Origin: an uncultured bacterium
Lineage (GTDB): Bacteria > Armatimonadota > UBA5829
DNA length: 64,000 bases
Direction of reading: 5' to 3'
Assembly (NCBI GenBank): GCA_938074205.1
Contig: CALJES010000003.1
Coordinates: 1-64,000 of the forward strand
Below, one piece after another: positions 1 through 9,812 of the stretch. Every line of letters begins with the position of its first letter. Position 1 is the first letter of the stretch. The notes below the pieces were generated by a model, which ran no database searches, was not told the DNA's origin, and saw nothing but the letters and a program-made list of their open reading frames with translations. The position numbers and the translations under genes were made by a program.

Positions 1-87
1 TACGAATCGTGCTTTTGTTCAGATTCGTGGCTGGACGGATCTGGTGAGGTTCTGATCGATTTGATCAATTTTTGATTGGTAGGTATG

Positions 88-117
88 GCTGCTGGCTGTG
101 TGCCAGCAGCATTTTTT
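88..117 (+). terminator. Rho-independent terminator of a gene lying left of the window
   Basis: A perfect 9-base-pair stem (GCTGCTGGC / GCCAGCAGC) with a 5-base loop is followed by ATTTTTT. It probably ends a rightward gene whose last codons lie in bases 1-80. Two frames there are open to a stop (at 53-55 and 73-75), and the true one cannot be decided. Confidence 0.85.
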
Positions 118-373
118 GTTTTCACTTGGTGGTTATTGGAAAGATTTGCCCAAAATAGGTCTAGGTCATCTGCTACGAAAGCCTGTTGGCTCGTCGGCAA
201 ACGGATACAGTAAACCCTATAGGGCTTTCTTACAGATGCGCGATTGGAGGGATCTAGCACGCTATTGACAAGTAACAACCGTATTCTCTCCCTAGCCACA
301 GTGTTCTCTAACTAGGCTGCGTTCTTAAACCAGTTCGCACATTTAGAGTATACACTGGGGTCAGGAGCATATC
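118..373. other. Intergenic stretch without recognisable gene
   Basis: Between the terminator and the hsp20 promoter I see no open frame with protein-like content, no tRNA and no riboswitch signature. A TTGACA occurs at 265-270 but has no matching -10 box at the right distance. Confidence 0.5.
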
Positions 374-402
374 TTGCCAAGTCCAGATAGCAGTGTTAGA
401 AT
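374..402 (+). promoter_or_regulatory. Promoter of hsp20-lon
   Basis: TTGCCA at 374-379 and TAGAAT at 397-402 are separated by 17 bases, with a TG one base before the -10 box (extended -10). It is the best sigma-70-type match upstream of the heat-shock genes. No CIRCE or other heat-shock operator was seen. Confidence 0.55.
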
Positions 403-442
403 AACCCAGTAAACATCCTAGCTAACTGAGGGGCAGAAGATA

Positions 443-892
443 ATGTTCGGGTCGTACGACGATATGGTGGAGGAGCTGGAACGTGAAATGCGGCGCGTTT
501 CCGATGATTTGTTGCTTCACGTTTTCAGACTAACTAGCGCGGCAGGTGAAGTCTGGGCGCCTAGAGCCGACGTTTACGAGACAGCTGAAGCTGTTGTTGT
601 CAAAGTATGCATTGCAGGGCTTGAGCCAGGAGAGATAGAGCTCACACTTTCATCTGACAACAGGTTTCTCACTATTCGAGGCGTCCGAACCGAACAGGAC
701 GAGGATAAGTCCCACCGCATTCGATACCACCAACTTGAAGTCTATTATGGCCCGTTCGAGAGAGTGATTCAGCTGCCTCAAGATGTCAAATTTGATCGGG
801 ATAATCTCACAGCTGTTTACAAGGACGGTTTTCTAAAGGTTGTCTTGCCCAAGCAGGCTGTAGTAACAAGGAAGGTCAAGATCGAGGACTAA
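443..892 (+). CDS. Small heat-shock protein (Hsp20/alpha-crystallin)
   Basis: Small heat-shock chaperone of 149 residues that would hold unfolding proteins in the cytoplasm for later refolding or degradation. After a short acidic N-terminal arm, residues from about 33 onward form the alpha-crystallin domain, recognisable from PRADVYE at its start, the A-G-L-like turn (VCIAGLEPGEIE) and the GFLKVVLPK end close to the C-terminus. The length is normal for the family. The gene ends one base before the lon start codon (stop 890-892, ATG 893), so the two are almost certainly cotranscribed and translationally coupled. Pairing a holdase with Lon suggests a heat- or stress-induced protein-quality operon (inference). 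Confidence 0.93.
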   Translation: MFGSYDDMVEELEREMRRVSDDLLLHVFRLTSAAGEVWAPRADVYETAEAVVVKVCIAGLEPGEIELTLSSDNRFLTIRGVRTEQDEDKSHRIRYHQLEVYYGPFERVIQLPQDVKFDRDNLTAVYKDGFLKVVLPKQAVVTRKVKIED

Positions 893-3337
893 ATGGATAC
901 GAACACGCAAGTCGGCGAAGAGAAATCGGTGACACCGGAAAGCGAAGCGGCTGAAAGAGGAATATCGATACCAGATATCCTCAGCGTTCTGCCGATCAAG
1001 GACACTGTGCTGTTCCCCATGGTCGTTATGCCGCTCATCGTTTCGCGTGAGAGCTCGATGAGGCTGGTCGATGATGCGGTAGTCGGTGAAAATCGTATTA
1101 TCGCATTGACCACGCTGAAAGATCCCTCCGTTGAGCATCCTCAAGTGTCCGATCTCTACGAAGTCGGTGTTGCTGCGGCCATCCACACGATGATGCGCTT
1201 GCCTGAACATCAGAGGCTTATTGTTCAGGGGTTGCGGCGGATTCGGATAAAGGAAGTTATCCAAACTGAGCCTTACATCAAGGCAAAGGTAGAGGAACTT
1301 CCTGATGTTCAGGACTGGACAGAAAGCGAGAGCATGGAGCTAGAAGCTCTTCGCAGAAATGTCATAACTACATTTCAGAGAGTTGTCGCGCTTACACCAA
1401 CGCTTCCCGACGAGCTCCAGAACATTGCCAACGTTGTGACCAAGCCCGGCGCATTGGCGGATACCATCGCAATGCATCTGCCTATCCCGATACCTGAAAA
1501 GCAGGACCTTTTGGAAACACTGGGAATCAAGGCGCGCCTTAAGAAACTGCTTGCCATCCTTATGCGTGAGGTCGAGGTTCTTGAGCTCGGTAGCAAGATC
1601 CAGTCACAGGTTCACTCTGAAATGGGCAAAACCCAGCGCGAGTATTTCTTGCGGGAGCAGCTTAAGGCTATCCAGCGCGAACTTGGTGAGACAGATGAGA
1701 GAACTGCGGAAATCGAGGAACTTCGGGCGAAAATAGCTGAGGCAAAGATGCCCGAAGAAGCGGAGAAGGAAGCCCTTCGCGAATTGGACCGATTGAGTCA
1801 TATGCCGCCTGCAGCGCCCGAGTACACTGTAGCTCGCACGTATATCGACTGGCTAGTCAGCTTGCCGTGGAACACATATACAGAAGATAACCTAGATATA
1901 CCAACGGTTCGGCGGATATTAGACGAGGACCACTACGGCTTAGAAAAAGTAAAAGAGCGTATTTTGGAGTATCTTGCGGTCAGAAAATTCAAACAAGAAG
2001 GGGAGATCAGACATCCTATTCTCTGCTTTGTAGGTCCGCCCGGAGTAGGAAAGACGTCTCTTGGTAAATCAATAGCTCGGGCCCTTGGTCGAAAGTTTGT
2101 TCGTATGAGTCTTGGTGGCGTGCGCGACGAAGCTGAGATTCGCGGTCACAGGCGCACATATGTTGGTGCGTTGCCGGGTCAGATAATTCAAGGAATCAAA
2201 CGTGCTGGTTCACATAACCCGGTCTTTATGCTTGATGAGATTGACAAGGTCGGGGTCGACTTCCGCGGCGATCCGTCGTCCGCTCTCTTGGAAGTCCTGG
2301 ATCCTGAGCAGAATTCCACATTCCGTGATCACTACCTTGAGGTCACCTTTGACCTTTCAAAGGTCTTGTTTATTACTACGGCAAATGTGTTGGACACCAT
2401 TCTTCCTCCGCTTCGCGACCGAATGGAGGTGCTGGAACTTGCAGGATATACGGAGGAGGAAAAGGTAGAAATAGCGCGCCGCCATCTGATACCGAAGCAG
2501 CTTGATGAGCACGGTTTGAAGAAAGGCGAACATATAACGTTTACCAAACGCGCTGTAATCGAGATAATAAGAGGCTATACCCGCGAAGCAGGGGTGCGCA
2601 ATCTTGAAAGGCAGATAGCTGCAGTGTGTCGTAAGACAGCAAGAGAGTTCGCAGAAGGCCGCACTCAACCTGTTAGGGTTGACATAAAAAAGGTCCGCGA
2701 ATACTTGGGGGTACCAAGATACACATTTGAGGAACTCGAGGACAGGACAAACGAGCCTGGCGTTGCTGTTGGTCTAGCTTGGACGCCGGTCGGCGGCGAT
2801 GTTCTTTTTGTCGAAGCTACTCAGATGCCAGGCGGCAAACAGTTGGTGATAACTGGGCAACTTGGCGAGGTGATGAAAGAGTCTGCTCAGGCCGCTCTCA
2901 GTTATGTAAGGGCTCATGCAAAAGAACTCGAGATACCGGAGGATTTCTATTCTAAGTACGACATTCATCTTCACGTACCTGCTGGTGCCATACCAAAGGA
3001 TGGACCTTCTGCCGGAGTTACTATGGTTACTGCACTTGCTTCTCTGCTCTCCGGGCGCCGAGTAAAGCCGCGCACTGCCATGACGGGAGAGATCACGTTG
3101 CGCGGTAAGGTACTCCCTGTGGGTGGAATCAAGGAAAAGATTCTAGCAGCCAGGCGTGCTGGCGTTGAGACAGTTATAATACCGAAGGAAAACCGTAAGG
3201 ATGTAGAAGAAGACGTACCAGCTGACGTTCGCAAGTCGATGAAGATCGAGTATGTGGATTCGGTGGCTGAAGTGTTAGCACTAGCTCTGGAGCCCAATTC
3301 TAAGAAGCCAAGGCGGTCACGAGTTGAAAGTGGCTAG
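893..3337 (+). CDS. lon: ATP-dependent protease LonA
   Basis: LonA serine protease of 814 residues, the usual size, which unfolds and degrades damaged and regulatory proteins in the cytoplasm. It has an N-terminal substrate-binding LAN domain (about 28-230), a helical linker, an AAA+ module with Walker [10 protein letters not shown] near 380-388 and Walker B FMLDEIDK, and a C-terminal peptidase domain. The catalytic dyad is visible: Ser706 in PKDGPSAGV and Lys747 in PVGGIKEK. The ATG directly abuts the hsp20 stop codon. No membrane segment is present, so it is the soluble bacterial A type. The frame is uninterrupted, unlike several surface genes downstream. Confidence 0.97.
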   Translation: MDTNTQVGEEKSVTPESEAAERGISIPDILSVLPIKDTVLFPMVVMPLIVSRESSMRLVDDAVVGENRIIALTTLKDPSVEHPQVSDLYEVGVAAAIHTMMRLPEHQRLIVQGLRRIRIKEVIQTEPYIKAKVEELPDVQDWTESESMELEALRRNVITTFQRVVALTPTLPDELQNIANVVTKPGALADTIAMHLPIPIPEKQDLLETLGIKARLKKLLAILMREVEVLELGSKIQSQVHSEMGKTQREYFLREQLKAIQRELGETDERTAEIEELRAKIAEAKMPEEAEKEALRELDRLSHMPPAAPEYTVARTYIDWLVSLPWNTYTEDNLDIPTVRRILDEDHYGLEKVKERILEYLAVRKFKQEGEIRHPILCFVGPPGVGKTSLGKSIARALGRKFVRMSLGGVRDEAEIRGHRRTYVGALPGQIIQGIKRAGSHNPVFMLDEIDKVGVDFRGDPSSALLEVLDPEQNSTFRDHYLEVTFDLSKVLFITTANVLDTILPPLRDRMEVLELAGYTEEEKVEIARRHLIPKQLDEHGLKKGEHITFTKRAVIEIIRGYTREAGVRNLERQIAAVCRKTAREFAEGRTQPVRVDIKKVREYLGVPRYTFEELEDRTNEPGVAVGLAWTPVGGDVLFVEATQMPGGKQLVITGQLGEVMKESAQAALSYVRAHAKELEIPEDFYSKYDIHLHVPAGAIPKDGPSAGVTMVTALASLLSGRRVKPRTAMTGEITLRGKVLPVGGIKEKILAARRAGVETVIIPKENRKDVEEDVPADVRKSMKIEYVDSVAEVLALALEPNSKKPRRSRVESG

Positions 3338-3410
3338 TGCCATACTTTGAAGCTCAAGGTGGGATGTCATACTGCTTGGTGTTACCCCGCAAGGGTCTAT
3401 CGTTGGATTG

Positions 3411-4082
3411 TTACTTCGGCGCAGAGCGCGCTTTCTCAAGTAAATCGATTACCTCAGCATCCGTAGTTTGCCTGAAGTCTCTGTACCAGTATCCTACTGC
3501 TAAGAAAGGAGTAGGGGTTCGCAGACAGACCAGTTCATCGACATACGGCCGAAGCTCTTCAATTGAGTCGGGAGGTCCGACCGGTACCGCCAATACGACG
3601 CGGCTAGCTCCCAGACTCTTGATAGCAATTATGGCTGCCCGGGTGGTATATCCGGTAGCAACTCCGTCGTCCACTAGTATTACGCTGCGATCCTTCACAT
3701 CAGGTGGCTCATTGGTGCCTCTATAAGCTAGCAAGCGTCTGTTAACTTCTGCAAGTTGCACTTCGGTTTGCCGCCTTATATATTCCTCAGACACACCTAG
3801 GAACCTGATTGCCTGCTCATCAAGGATAATGTCGTGGTTTCCCCAACTGGCTATTGCTCCTATCGCAAGTTCCTCCTGTCCTGGTGCCGGTATTTTGCGC
3901 GGTACTATTACGTCGAGTTCAAGATTCAGCTTTGTCGCCACCTCGTAACCCACTACAACTCCCCCGCGGGGTATTGCAAGAACGATGGTATCTGTGCCCT
4001 TGTAGTGCTCAAGAGCTTGCGCCAAGAGAGCACCTGCTTCATTTCGGTTCTCGAAAGGTTCACAGGTAAAACGCATAGACAC
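3411..4082 (-). CDS. Phosphoribosyltransferase-domain protein
   Basis: A 223-residue protein of the type I phosphoribosyltransferase fold. The PRPP-binding loop is clear (VILVDDGVATGYT, about 136-148), and an N-terminal IPRGGVVVGYEVA segment matches the family that is often annotated as a putative phosphoribosyl transferase. The substrate cannot be read from the sequence; relatives commonly sit near stress or dienelactone-hydrolase genes. It is convergent with lon (73 bases apart) and transcribed alone. A second Met lies two residues into the frame and could be the start. The frame is complete. Confidence 0.85.
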   Translation of the reverse strand: MSMRFTCEPFENRNEAGALLAQALEHYKGTDTIVLAIPRGGVVVGYEVATKLNLELDVIVPRKIPAPGQEELAIGAIASWGNHDIILDEQAIRFLGVSEEYIRRQTEVQLAEVNRRLLAYRGTNEPPDVKDRSVILVDDGVATGYTTRAAIIAIKSLGASRVVLAVPVGPPDSIEELRPYVDELVCLRTPTPFLAVGYWYRDFRQTTDAEVIDLLEKARSAPK

Positions 4083-4257
4083 TTTGCCAAGTCTAGATCG
4101 ATTTCGTCATTGCTTACATTAGTTAGCCAAAGGTCTTCTACCTTCCCTCACTGTTTTTCCCTGGTTAGGAAAGGCCTTAATCCAGTTTATACGAGCGCTG
4201 TCTACTCTCGAATAGCTTGGCAATCGTATTTCTTCGAACGAAAGGGAGGCTGCAATT

Positions 4258-4287
4258 TTGTCGGCCAACATCGGTTTGTGGTATACT
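4258..4287 (+). promoter_or_regulatory. Possible promoter of cysE-cysS-vanW
   Basis: TTGTCG at 4258-4263, an 18-base spacer and TATACT at 4282-4287 lie about 100 bases before cysE. The roughly 300-base gap (4083-4385) shows no T-box core sequence and nothing else recognisable. Confidence 0.4.
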
Positions 4288-4385
4288 TCTGGGTGGTAAA
4301 TAGACCTTAGTTCTGTGTTTTGAGCCGTTAGGTTTCGAGGCTACTTAGGTAAACGAGACAATTTGCTTCCTTGCTTTTGATTTCC

Positions 4386-5045
4386 ATGTTTGAGACCTTG
4401 CGTGAGGACTGGCGGGCTGTTTTTCGCAACGACCCAGCAGCGCGAAGCGCGCTCGAGGTACTTACCTATGCTGGTCTACACGCCATATTCTGGCACAGGG
4501 TGGCGCATTTCTTATGGCGTCACAATCTGAAGTTTGTCGCGCGCCTTATTTCCCAGATCAACAGGTTCTTCACTGGTATCGAAATTCACCCTGGAGCACG
4601 AATTGGTAAGGGATTCTTTATCGACCATGGCATGGGAGTGGTTATAGGTGAGACCGCTGAAATAGGCGAGAATTGTCTCTTGTATCACGGTGTTACCTTA
4701 GGCGGCGTAAGCTTGGAGAAGAAAAAACGGCATCCTACACTCGGCAACAACGTTGTTGTGGGTGCAGGCGCAAAGGTTCTGGGTGCTATAACGCTTGGGG
4801 ACAACGTTAAAGTTGGTGCTAACGCGGTGGTGTTGAAGGACGTGCCTCCCAACTGTGTCGTCGTGGGCAATCCTGGAAGGATTGTGGTACAAGATGGCAA
4901 ACGGGTTCAGGAAGAGCCGCTCACTCACGGTCGAGATTTGGACCCGGAGGGCGAGATGATGCGGTGTTTAGTTCGGAAGATTGAGGAGTTAGAAGTTCGT
5001 CTGCGAAAACTTGAGGAGAAGCGTAATGGCTCTGAATCTGTATAA
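4386..5045 (+). CDS. cysE: Serine O-acetyltransferase CysE
   Basis: Transfers acetyl from acetyl-CoA to L-serine, the first step of cysteine synthesis. From ATG 4386 it has 219 residues: a helical N-terminal part ([19 protein letters not shown] is typical), then a left-handed beta-helix of hexapeptide repeats from about residue 65, with the family motifs [12 protein letters not shown] (His81) and YHGVTLGG (His101). A TTG start 15 bases upstream is possible, but the ATG fits the family start better. The C-terminal tail (about 185-219) is predicted helical and charged. The 3' end overlaps cysS by 20 bases, so cysteine supply and Cys-tRNA charging are coupled in one operon. Confidence 0.93.
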   Translation: MFETLREDWRAVFRNDPAARSALEVLTYAGLHAIFWHRVAHFLWRHNLKFVARLISQINRFFTGIEIHPGARIGKGFFIDHGMGVVIGETAEIGENCLLYHGVTLGGVSLEKKKRHPTLGNNVVVGAGAKVLGAITLGDNVKVGANAVVLKDVPPNCVVVGNPGRIVVQDGKRVQEEPLTHGRDLDPEGEMMRCLVRKIEELEVRLRKLEEKRNGSESV

Positions 5046-6453
5046 TACTCTGACTCGTCGGAAGGAGTTATTTGAACCTTTAGAGCCAGGGATCGTGCGG
5101 ATGTATACTTGCGGCCCCACGGTGTATAACTATGCCCACATAGGCAACCTTCGCACATACATATTCTCAGATATTCTCCGCAGAGCCTTGGAATATGAAG
5201 GCTACGACGTTCTTCACGTGATGAACGTTACAGACGTTGGTCACCTTACATCGGATGCGGACGAAGGCGAAGACAAAATGGAAAAAGGCGCTCGCGAAGC
5301 AGGTAAGGACGTCTGGGAAATAGCCCGCTTTTACGAAGATGCATTTTGGCGCGATCTCGAGCTGCTCAATATCGAAAAGCCTAAAGTCGTATGCCGTGCC
5401 ACTGAGCACATTCCGGAGATGATAGCACTCATACAGCGTCTGATCGAGCAAGGCTACGCATACGAGACAACGCAGGCGGTCTATTTCGATATCAGCAAGT
5501 TTCCTAGATACACTGAATTTACACGGCAGCCGCTAGAGCAGAAGGTAATAGGAGCCCGCGAGGAAGTTCAGGAAGATCCGGACAAAAAGCATCCTGCGGA
5601 TTTTGCGCTTTGGTTCAAGGCAGTAGGGCGGTTCAAGAACCATATTATGCGCTGGGATTCGCCTTGGGGAGTTGGTTTTCCTGGCTGGCATATTGAGTGC
5701 TCTGCGATGGCAATGAAGTACCTGGGTGAAACCCTGGATATACATACTGGTGGTGAGGATCACATCTGGGTACATCACCCAAACGAGATTGCCCAGAGCG
5801 AGGCGGCTACGGGGAAACAATTCGTGCGTTTTTGGATGCACGGAGCTTTCCTTGTTGTAGGCAATCTAGACGGAAATGATGAAGACAAGCGCATGGGCAA
5901 GTCCGAGGGCAATTTCATCACACTTCAGACTCTGATCGACAAGGGTTACAATCCGTTGGCGTATAGGTATGCGTGCTTGATGGCGCATTATAGACAGAAG
6001 CTGCGGTTTACCTGGGACTCTATTGAAGCTGCCGCGGCTGGATACTCGTCGCTTCAGCAGTTTGCTGCTCGAGCACTGCAGATAGGGGGGAATGAGCCGC
6101 CTTGGGTCGCCGCATATCGAGATCGATTTCGAGCCGCAATAGAAGACGATCTGAACATGCCCCAAGCCATGGCAACCGTTTCGGAGATGACTAGAGAGGC
6201 TGAGACTCGGAGGGAATATGGCGTACTGAACGTGCTCTACGATTTCGACCGAGTGTTGGGACTTAAGCTGCGCGAGTCAGCTGAGGCTGCGACGTCTATC
6301 GATCTTTCGATTCAAACGCTTATCAAGGAACGAGAAGAAGCTCGTAAGGCTAGGAATTGGGCACGGGCAGACGAAATCAGAAACCAGCTCGCGGAGCAAG
6401 GGATTGTACTGGAGGATACTCCTAGCGGTACACTTTGGAGGCGGACCCGCTAG
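5026..6453 (+). CDS. cysS: Cysteinyl-tRNA synthetase CysS
   Basis: Class I synthetase that charges tRNA-Cys. I chose ATG 5026 because it is preceded by GAGGAG and gives the family start [14 protein letters not shown]; it overlaps cysE by 20 bases. Visible features are the zinc Cys29 in YTCGPTVY, the HIGH-type motif AHIGN (residues 37-41), the second zinc cluster in [10 protein letters not shown] and the [15 protein letters not shown] segment, and the KMSKS-type loop as RMGKS near 290-293. The 475-residue length is normal. A tRNA-Cys gene lies 1.7 kb downstream (8192-8266). Confidence 0.96.
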   Translation: MALNLYNTLTRRKELFEPLEPGIVRMYTCGPTVYNYAHIGNLRTYIFSDILRRALEYEGYDVLHVMNVTDVGHLTSDADEGEDKMEKGAREAGKDVWEIARFYEDAFWRDLELLNIEKPKVVCRATEHIPEMIALIQRLIEQGYAYETTQAVYFDISKFPRYTEFTRQPLEQKVIGAREEVQEDPDKKHPADFALWFKAVGRFKNHIMRWDSPWGVGFPGWHIECSAMAMKYLGETLDIHTGGEDHIWVHHPNEIAQSEAATGKQFVRFWMHGAFLVVGNLDGNDEDKRMGKSEGNFITLQTLIDKGYNPLAYRYACLMAHYRQKLRFTWDSIEAAAAGYSSLQQFAARALQIGGNEPPWVAAYRDRFRAAIEDDLNMPQAMATVSEMTREAETRREYGVLNVLYDFDRVLGLKLRESAEAATSIDLSIQTLIKEREEARKARNWARADEIRNQLAEQGIVLEDTPSGTLWRRTR

Positions 6454-6467
6454 CTGGGTAACGGGAA

Positions 6468-7874
6468 GTGAGACGGAAAGTTGCTCGAGTTGCTCTCTTT
6501 TTGGCTGCACTTTTATCCGTAGCGGCACTCTGTATTGTTGCAGTGGTTTTGTCCTTCCAGCGAAGCGAGCGCATCTGCAGGGATGTCATAGTCTCTGGTG
6601 TCCGCATCGGCGGTCTTTATCGTAAGCAAGCAAAAGACATTATTGATCGTTGGGCGCAGCAGCAGCTGAGAAGGCGCGTGACTCTCGTCGCATTAGATTC
6701 TACATGGACAGGTTCCCTGGCCGAACTCCGTTTTAGCGTGCGCACTGATTTGTTGCTTGATCGCGCCTACCGCGTTGGTCGAGAAGGAGGTATTATTAAT
6801 TGTGCTCTCTGTGTCCTCACTCGCTGGGGTTCAGGTAAAAAAATATCCGCGGTGATGGAATCGGATGAGCTTGCACTTCGTCGCGTTATCAAGTCTTTGT
6901 CAAGCAGGATCGACCGTCCTCACAAGGATGCGCGCATCAAAGTAGTTGGCGGGCGGCTTGAGGTTGTACCTGAGGAGTGTGGGATAAGGCTCGATGTCGA
7001 CAAGTCTATTCAGCTCATTAAGCAAAGAATCGCTTCAGGTTCCACATTGATTTCGCTGCCAGTCTTGATGGACAGGCCTGACGTAACTTCTTCGGACGCT
7101 TCCCAAATCACTACTCTGCTTTCCAGCTTCACCACGTCGTTTAACCCTGCAAAGACCGAGCGAACACACAATCTTCGTCTCGCTGCGGCCGCAATCAATG
7201 GGATCATTCTGAAGCCCGGAATGGTGTTCTCTGCTAACGATGCTATAGGTCCTCGGCTTCCAATGCGCGGCTTCCGACCAGCACAGATATTTGTGCGTGG
7301 TAAGCTTGAGGAAGGTCTCGGCGGCGGCGTATGCCAGGTATCTAGCACTTTATATAACGCTGTTCTGCTTGCGGGTCTTAAAGTCATCGAGCGCAGCCAT
7401 CACTCACGGCTCGTGCCATACGTCGATCCCGGCCGTGACGCGACTGTTGTTTACGGCTTGCTGGATTTCAAGTTCAGAAACACAAATTCGTGTCCGATAG
7501 CCATCATTTCACAGGTCTCGGGAAGCCGCCTCAAAGTTGCCATTTACGGCTCCCCGATAGACAAAAAGACAGTCAAGGTATACACAACCGAGTCGCGCAG
7601 GATACCGTCAGGTAATCGAATTGTAGAAGACCCTACGCTTCCTGTTGGCGTGCGCAAGGTTGTGGAAAAGGGGTCAAGTGGGGTGTCAGTGACCGTCTAT
7701 CGGAAAATCATATTTCCGCATGGTAGAAAGCTTACCGAAGTCGTGTCACGGGACCGCTACTCGCCTCAGGATACTATAATTGCCGTTGGTACGTCGCGGA
7801 GTATCCCTGCGCGGGATATGAGTTCAGCCAGGCCGACTCTTCCGAATGTTGCTACTAGTTCTAGTCCTGAGTAA
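6468..7874 (+). CDS. VanW-like membrane-anchored protein (YoaR type)
   Basis: A 468-residue envelope protein starting at GTG 6468, 14 bases after cysS, in the same operon. Residues about 7-29 form a signal anchor. The middle part resembles the putative peptidoglycan-binding domain usually found before VanW. The VanW domain covers about 220-365 with its hallmarks: the FSANDAIGPR start, GGGVCQVSSTLYNAVL and the HHSRLVPYV stretch. The C-terminal 80 residues resemble a G5 domain. VanW proteins are found in glycopeptide-resistance clusters and widely elsewhere, and their biochemical role is not established. It is unlikely to be a resistance gene here, since no van genes are nearby. Confidence 0.85.
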   Translation: MRRKVARVALFLAALLSVAALCIVAVVLSFQRSERICRDVIVSGVRIGGLYRKQAKDIIDRWAQQQLRRRVTLVALDSTWTGSLAELRFSVRTDLLLDRAYRVGREGGIINCALCVLTRWGSGKKISAVMESDELALRRVIKSLSSRIDRPHKDARIKVVGGRLEVVPEECGIRLDVDKSIQLIKQRIASGSTLISLPVLMDRPDVTSSDASQITTLLSSFTTSFNPAKTERTHNLRLAAAAINGIILKPGMVFSANDAIGPRLPMRGFRPAQIFVRGKLEEGLGGGVCQVSSTLYNAVLLAGLKVIERSHHSRLVPYVDPGRDATVVYGLLDFKFRNTNSCPIAIISQVSGSRLKVAIYGSPIDKKTVKVYTTESRRIPSGNRIVEDPTLPVGVRKVVEKGSSGVSVTVYRKIIFPHGRKLTEVVSRDRYSPQDTIIAVGTSRSIPARDMSSARPTLPNVATSSSPE

Positions 7875-7942
7875 AGCTCTTTGTTGATTTTACTTTATCG
7901 CCTAGGTGAAAGAAACACGAAACGCATTATGTCGTCGCACTG

Positions 7943-7971
7943 TTGACTGTTGACTTGTGGGGGTATATAAT
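7943..7971 (+). promoter_or_regulatory. Strong promoter of the tRNA cluster
   Basis: TTGACT at 7943-7948, a 17-base spacer and a perfect TATAAT at 7966-7971. A second TTGACT at 7950-7955 overlaps the spacer. Initiation would fall at about 7978, eight bases before tRNA-Val. Confidence 0.85.
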
Positions 7972-7985
7972 ACAATTGAAGTGGA

Positions 7986-8060
7986 GGGCGATTGGCTCAG
8001 AGGGAGAGCGCTTCGTTCACACCGAAGAGGTCACTGGTTCGAATCCAGTATCGCCCACCA
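7986..8060 (+). tRNA. tRNA-Val (anticodon CAC)
   Basis: The cloverleaf folds without mismatch: acceptor GGGCGAT/ATCGCCC, D stem GCTC/GAGC, anticodon stem CTTCG/CGAAG with loop TTCACAC, and T stem ACTGG/CCAGT with TTCGAAT. The anticodon CAC reads GTG. The CCA end is encoded (8058-8060). First of three tRNAs transcribed from the promoter at 7943. Confidence 0.95.
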
Positions 8061-8063
8061 AGT

Positions 8064-8138
<75 letters not shown>

Positions 8139-8148
8139 AAAGTTAATA

Positions 8149-8181
8149 GCCTCCGGATTTCTATTTGACTATTCCGGAGGC
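8149..8181 (+). other. Hairpin in the tRNA-Gly/tRNA-Cys spacer
   Basis: A perfect 9-base-pair inverted repeat (GCCTCCGGA / TCCGGAGGC) with a 15-base loop. No T-run follows, so it is more likely a processing signal in the tRNA precursor or a weak attenuator than a terminator. Confidence 0.5.
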
Positions 8182-8191
8182 CGAGAGTTGA

Positions 8192-8266
8192 GGCGACGTA
8201 GCCAAGTGGCTAAGGCAGCGGTCTGCAAAACCGCCATCACCGGTTCGATTCCGGTCGTCGCCTCCA
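8192..8266 (+). tRNA. tRNA-Cys (anticodon GCA)
   Basis: Acceptor GGCGACG/CGTCGCC, D stem GCC/GGC, anticodon stem GCGGT/ACCGC with loop CTGCAAA, and T stem CCGG/CCGG around TTCGATT. The anticodon GCA reads cysteine codons. CCA is encoded. It is the last gene of the cluster and lies downstream of cysS. Confidence 0.95.
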
Positions 8267-8280
8267 TTTTTTAAGGAGAA

Positions 8281-8302
8281 GCCCGCTGTCGCGGGCGTTT
8301 TA
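8281..8302 (+). terminator. Terminator of the tRNA cluster
   Basis: GCCCGC-TGTC-GCGGGC is a 6-base-pair GC stem with a tetraloop followed by GTTTTA, 14 bases after tRNA-Cys. Confidence 0.85.
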
Positions 8303-8510
8303 CTTGTACGGGCTAGCTTCGTTTCCTGCTAGGATCAGCTTTTAATCGTTTTTGGTTAGGGTTATTCGATGCGGAGAGGAATGCTTTAGGCGAAGGACAT
8401 TTCTTTCTGTGTGCGGCTAAAGCAATAATCATCTGCGTGTTGATCAAGGAGCAAACTTGTGTTGACATACGGCAGGTCGTTGTGTAAACATTAGCGGAGG
8501 AGATGGCGCC

Positions 8511-9755
8511 ATGGGCGAGGTAAAGGCTTTCATTTGCGATCCAGCCGAAATCCGCCAGTTCCATTGTGCTTTTGACGCCGACGTGCCAGTATCAGCTGCG
8601 GCTTTCAGTTTGGCTATACTTGCCAAGTTTCCCGCTGTGGATTGCTGTGGTAAGCCTATCCAATATGCTTTGATTTCTCCTGATGTCGGAATAATTGGTT
8701 CCCATGAGCCCATTGGCAAGGCCATTACCAGTCCAGGTCCTCGTCTATGGCTCGTTCCTGAATTGGTGATATCTGCAGAGGAAATTCGTGATGATAGTAC
8801 AAACGAGGCAGCCGAACCACCTCCTTCCGAGCAGCCCCGTGCTCGTACTTCAATTCTGGAAGACCGTTGTCTCTTGCACGACGAGGGGCTTAATCTCCCG
8901 ATCGACATAACTGTAGACTCTGCTGCGCACCGTCAAATAGAAGAGTTTGTAGTTAGCGATAGAAAGAATGAGAGGGCGGGTCTGCTGTTGGGATATGTGA
9001 CACTTATGGGACGACGCAGAAACATTCATATCTGCGGCGTTTGTCCTGCAACAGTGGCTCGTGGAGATTCTTCGACTGTAATGATGACTTTCGCAGCCTG
9101 GGAGAACATGCTGCTGACACGAATAACGCAATATCCTGGCCTGCGAATTCTTGGTTGGTTCCACAGTCATCCGGGAAGAGAAACGGCACTTTCGGAACAA
9201 GACCTGTTCCTGCATCAACACTTCTTCCCGCACCCAAATATGGTAACTTGCGTATTCGATCCAGTTCTGGGACGCTCTGAGTTTTTCCATTGGCGTAACG
9301 GGGAAGTTGTTCCTTCTAAGGGATATGGAAGAGTCGACACAACACCGGCTGTCGACAACCTGCGTTTTGCGACAAGATCGCACAGGCATTGGCAGGTCAG
9401 GGCACTAGCATACGCTGCTGTAATTGGCGTGTTAGGAAGCGGCCTTTATTTTGGATTTGGTGGCAGTAGGAAAAACACTCCGTACCAAACCTCCAATGTT
9501 CGGCGCACGCCGCCCCGCGTTGATCGGAAAGTTTCACTCACTTCTCTGCGAACGTCGAAGCCTTCACCCGATCGGGTATACGTACTGGGAAAGCGCGATA
9601 ACCTTTGGCTGATTTGTAAGCGATTTTACGGGGATGGTTCGCTGGCGTCTGAGTTGGCCAGATATAACGGCATTAGCGATCTCACAAAACTCCAGGTTGG
9701 CCAACGGATCAGGATTCCTGAAAAGAGCGTTCTGGTAAGAAAAGTTGCGCATTAG
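8511..9755 (+). CDS. Ubiquitin-like / JAMM metallopeptidase / LysM fusion protein
   Basis: A 414-residue multidomain protein. Residues about 2-87 read as a ubiquitin-like (YukD/EsaB-type) beta-grasp domain: strand KAFICDP, second strand and helix, then IQYALISPDVGII and the final strand RLWLVPEL. Residues about 130-275 are a JAB1/MPN/Mov34 (JAMM) domain with its zinc set complete: Glu154 in ERAGLLLG, then His218 and His220 (FHSHPG) and Asp231, i.e. HxH-x10-D. A single membrane segment follows (about 297-318) and a LysM domain ends the protein (about 355-405). JAMM enzymes cut isopeptide bonds or ubiquitin-like tails; LysM binds peptidoglycan. The combination is rare, and substrate and topology are unknown. 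ATG 8511 follows GGAGGAG. Confidence 0.85.
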   Translation: MGEVKAFICDPAEIRQFHCAFDADVPVSAAAFSLAILAKFPAVDCCGKPIQYALISPDVGIIGSHEPIGKAITSPGPRLWLVPELVISAEEIRDDSTNEAAEPPPSEQPRARTSILEDRCLLHDEGLNLPIDITVDSAAHRQIEEFVVSDRKNERAGLLLGYVTLMGRRRNIHICGVCPATVARGDSSTVMMTFAAWENMLLTRITQYPGLRILGWFHSHPGRETALSEQDLFLHQHFFPHPNMVTCVFDPVLGRSEFFHWRNGEVVPSKGYGRVDTTPAVDNLRFATRSHRHWQVRALAYAAVIGVLGSGLYFGFGGSRKNTPYQTSNVRRTPPRVDRKVSLTSLRTSKPSPDRVYVLGKRDNLWLICKRFYGDGSLASELARYNGISDLTKLQVGQRIRIPEKSVLVRKVAH

Positions 9756-9812
9756 CGGCAACGGGCTTTACACTTCCTAGTTGCAATACTGTGGGTTTAA
9801 GCACGATTTGCG

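Noticed and set aside
4083-4385. T-box leader upstream of cysE-cysS
   Set aside because: The T-box core sequence and a following terminator are absent; only a promoter-like pair was found.
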